A stretch of DNA of 17,332 nucleotides, from contig DJLG01000173.1 of assembly GCA_002434915.1 (NCBI GenBank), positions 1-17,332 of the forward strand, in the 5' to 3' direction. The position numbers and the translations under genes are program-made. Source of the DNA: Proteobacteria bacterium UBA6522 (GTDB lineage Bacteria > Pseudomonadota > Gammaproteobacteria > Steroidobacterales > Rariloculaceae). The notes under the pieces were generated by a model, which had not been told where the DNA came from, searched no databases, and saw only the letters and a list, made by a program, of their open reading frames with translations. Below, piece after piece: positions 15,039 to 17,332 of the stretch; position 1 is the first letter of the stretch; every line of letters begins with the position of its first letter.

Positions 15039-17332
15039 CCCCACGAACACAACTTGAACAATACCTTGGTGAGTTTCGTCAGCGCTTAAGAACATTAATT
15101 GTCGCTCGAGGCCTAGCGGCACTATGTTTTACTGCATTAGTAGTTACTTTATTGGCAGTTTTTATCGGAACGCGCCAAGCCTTTCCTCCCGGACTCATGG
15201 GTGGGGCTCGTGTGGCATTGGTGTTTTTGTTGGCCGTAATCTTAATAGCACTTTTCGTATACCCCTTGCGAGTCTTACGTTCGACCCGTGGTATTCCTGA
15301 GATAGAAAAGAGAGCTCCGGATTTTGATGGTCGTATTGAAACCTATGATCAACTTTCGTCTCAAAATGATGAGAACTTGGAACAGCGTTCTCCATTTCTT
15401 GGCCTTCTGGCTGAAGATGCTTTGGCTTTTGCGCGAAAGATACCTGTCTCATTAAGAATCCCTAGCTGGGAGATAACAGTCCCTGCAGTTTTTGGTTTTA
15501 TCGCACTTGCAGTGCTTGTTTGGGTCGGTTCTTTTGGGCCAGATAATTGGAGATATGGTGCTCGCCATCTTTGGGCTGGATGGGCCCTGTCTGACACGTT
15601 GCCACCACAAAGAATTACTGTAAACCCAGGTAACAGTGCTGTACGAAGAGGGGGCGATCTTTTTGTTGACGCTAATGCTGAGGGTTTTGATCCGTCTGGG
15701 GCCCAAGTATTTGCTCTTTTTGAGGGAAATGAAGAGTGGGAAACTGCTCCTATGCTGACTAGTGCAGATGATGGCTTTGAATTCACTTTTTTTGGAATTC
15801 GTGAACCATTCCGTTACTACGTGGTTTCTGCAGGTGTACACAGTGCGGAATATTCAATTGAGGTAGTTGATCTTCCAAGAGTCAGTAATGTTAGGTTGAC
15901 ATACCATTATCCAAGATGGACGGAGTTAGAGTCTGAAGTGGTGAGTGTGGGTGGAGATATTCGTGCGGTAGCAGGCACGCGAGTTGAGGTTGAGGTAACA
16001 ACAGACCAACCCCTCGATGGCGCTGAACTGAATGTTAACGGACAAACATTATCTATGGTGACTGCAGGACCAACTGCAACGACTACCCTAGAGGTTGAAG
16101 AGGATGGTGAGTACTACGTATCCACTTTCTTTAATTCTGATCCAGTGAGGCTCTCAGACGATTACTTTATTGATGTTGTTCCCGACAATAAGCCAGTCGT
16201 CAAGGTTATGAAGCCTGGACGTGACTGGAAGGCTAGCAACATTGAAGAAGTATCTATACGAGTTGAAGCTACTGATGATTTCAGTTTAGACAGACTAGAA
16301 TTGCATTATGCCGTTAATGGTGGTGATTGGAATGTTGTGGAGCTAGATGCAGGTGGTACTTATACGTTGAGTGAAGAGATTCTCTATCTTGAGGAGATGG
16401 GGAAGACAGTTGGTTCGAGTGACTTGTTAGATTTATTAACAGCAAGTGAAACGAACAACGAGACAATTACTACAAACCTTGTGCCAGGAGACCTTATTTC
16501 CTATTACGCAGAAGCGCATGATCGGGATACGTCTGAGCGTACGGATTTATTTTTTGTCGAGGTGCAACCCTTTGATCGCAGTTATTCGCAGTCTATGCAG
16601 AGCGGTGGCGGTGGCGGTGGCGGTGGCGGTCAACAACAGAATGAAATTTCTCAGCGTCAAAAAGAAATACTACTTGCGACGTGGAATTTAATAAGGGAAA
16701 AAGAGGAACAGACTGGTTTCCAGGATGAACAGCAACTCCAGGATAACGCGCAGATGTTGTCTGAATTACAGAGAACTCTTGCAGATCAGGCTCGAACACT
16801 TGCCAATCGTACTCGAGCTCGGCAGCTAACGAGTGTTGATGAGCAGATTCAGATTTTTGTACAAAGCCTTGAGAGTGCTGCTGAGGCTATGATACCTGCA
16901 GCGGAGCGTTTGGTAGATTTAGAATTTGATGATGCGGTTCCTTCTGAACAGGAAGCCTTGCAATATTTATTAAAGGCCGAGGCAGTTTTTACAGATATCC
17001 AGGTGTCTTCTCAACAAGGTGGTGGAGGTGGACCTGGTGGTTTTGCTGGTCGTGATTTAGCCGAACTTTTTGAGCTTGAGATGGACCTCGAAAAGAATCA
17101 GTATGAAACAGAGTCGCCTACCTCTTTTGATACGCCAGAAGCCGAGGTGGATGAGGCAATTGCCAAGCTACGGGAGCTTGCGAATCGGCAAGAAAGTCTG
17201 GCCCGTCAGGCTAACCAACAACAGGCTCTGACTGAGGAGGAGCGCTGGCGTCAAGAAGAACTAAGGCGAGAGACGGAAGAGCTACGTAGTCAATTAGAAC
17301 AGCTCCGTCAGCAATCAGCTCAGCAGCAATCA
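15035..17332 (+). CDS. Large DUF4175-type membrane protein (C-terminus beyond the window)
   Basis: The ATG at 15035 overlaps the BatA-like gene's stop (ATGA), and the frame stays open for 766 codons to the window end. Membrane segments lie at about 24-45, 59-80 and 148-166, after an N-terminal LEQYLGEFRQRLRTL helix typical of DUF4175-like proteins. A periplasmic part rich in beta strands (about 190-510) has immunoglobulin-like features (DNKPVVKVMKPGRDW, DDFSLDRLELHYAVNG). A run of nine glycines (524-532) and a Gln-rich linker follow, then long helices, a second Gly-rich linker (QQGGGGGPGG, near 662-671), and a Glu/Gln/Arg coiled coil to the end of the window. Proteins of this kind occur beside MoxR/DUF58/BatA genes in planctomycetes and some proteobacteria. 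No function is established. It may be an elongated periplasmic scaffold. The family assignment is moderately sure. Confidence 0.75.
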   Translation, partial: MTPRTQLEQYLGEFRQRLRTLIVARGLAALCFTALVVTLLAVFIGTRQAFPPGLMGGARVALVFLLAVILIALFVYPLRVLRSTRGIPEIEKRAPDFDGRIETYDQLSSQNDENLEQRSPFLGLLAEDALAFARKIPVSLRIPSWEITVPAVFGFIALAVLVWVGSFGPDNWRYGARHLWAGWALSDTLPPQRITVNPGNSAVRRGGDLFVDANAEGFDPSGAQVFALFEGNEEWETAPMLTSADDGFEFTFFGIREPFRYYVVSAGVHSAEYSIEVVDLPRVSNVRLTYHYPRWTELESEVVSVGGDIRAVAGTRVEVEVTTDQPLDGAELNVNGQTLSMVTAGPTATTTLEVEEDGEYYVSTFFNSDPVRLSDDYFIDVVPDNKPVVKVMKPGRDWKASNIEEVSIRVEATDDFSLDRLELHYAVNGGDWNVVELDAGGTYTLSEEILYLEEMGKTVGSSDLLDLLTASETNNETITTNLVPGDLISYYAEAHDRDTSERTDLFFVEVQPFDRSYSQSMQSGGGGGGGGGQQQNEISQRQKEILLATWNLIREKEEQTGFQDEQQLQDNAQMLSELQRTLADQARTLANRTRARQLTSVDEQIQIFVQSLESAAEAMIPAAERLVDLEFDDAVPSEQEALQYLLKAEAVFTDIQVSSQQGGGGGPGGFAGRDLAELFELEMDLEKNQYETESPTSFDTPEAEVDEAIAKLRELANRQESLARQANQQQALTEEERWRQEELRRETEELRSQLEQLRQQSAQQQS
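16604..16630 (+). repeat. GGTGGC hexanucleotide tandem repeat coding for nine glycines
   Basis: Alternating GGT and GGC codons give 4.5 copies of GGTGGC inside the DUF4175-type gene. The repeat unit is a multiple of three, so gain or loss of units would change linker length without breaking the frame. It separates the beta-rich part from the helical part of the protein. Confidence 0.85.

Noticed and set aside
15361..15841. Overlapping minus-strand open frames of 129 and 141 codons
   Set aside because: They lie opposite the continuous DUF4175-type frame, and their Ser/Pro/Lys-rich translations look like antisense shadows.
5664..17332. Interpretation as an anti-phage or programmed-death island because of MoxR, VWA and caspase-like genes
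   Set aside because: The neighbours are core envelope genes, there are no mobile-element marks, the caspase-like protein seems exported and lacks the Cys, and the other partners are membrane or periplasmic proteins.

Overview
The window looks like chromosomal DNA of a gammaproteobacterium, probably a marine or free-living lineage of intermediate G+C content; the genus cannot be told from the sequence alone. The evidence is the lptD-surA-pdxA gene order (shared with Escherichia and Pseudomonas), an LptD with the classical four-cysteine pattern, and a Pseudomonas-type MurU beside lptD. No transposase, integrase, tRNA, rRNA or CRISPR array was seen. Coding density is very high, and no stretch over 300 bases lacks a gene.

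Region 1 (1-3823, minus strand): lptD, surA and the start of pdxA, transcribed towards the left edge. LptD is the outer-membrane LPS translocon. SurA is the periplasmic chaperone that delivers outer-membrane proteins, LptD among its known clients. PdxA belongs to vitamin B6 synthesis.

Region 2 (3824-5454): a 173-base divergent intergenic region, then murU (MurNAc-1-phosphate uridylyltransferase, cell-wall recycling) on the plus strand. It is convergent with a small secreted stand-alone DUF4159 protein on the minus strand. The kinase gene amgK, which precedes murU in Pseudomonas, is not here.

Region 3 (5455-5663): a second divergent intergenic region. It holds a perfect 12+12 bp palindrome, an extended -10 promoter candidate and a possible leader stem-loop.

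Region 4 (5664 to beyond 17332, plus strand): seven genes joined by 4-base overlaps or 3-base gaps. In order they are: a membrane VWA plus amidotransferase-like protein; a secreted caspase/legumain-like protein that appears to lack the catalytic Cys; a secreted TPR protein with a gluzincin (HExxH...E) peptidase domain; a MoxR AAA+ ATPase; a DUF58 VWA-like protein; a BatA-like membrane VWA protein; and a large DUF4175-type membrane protein cut by the window end. Together with the divergent DUF4159 gene this forms an expanded MoxR/DUF58/VWA envelope system. I infer a MoxR-driven inner-membrane and periplasmic complex that assembles, activates or inspects envelope components. Its client is unknown. 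The secreted protease-like and pseudo-protease-like subunits are the part least covered by what is known of MoxR systems.

Start codons are unusual: most predicted starts are GTG or TTG.
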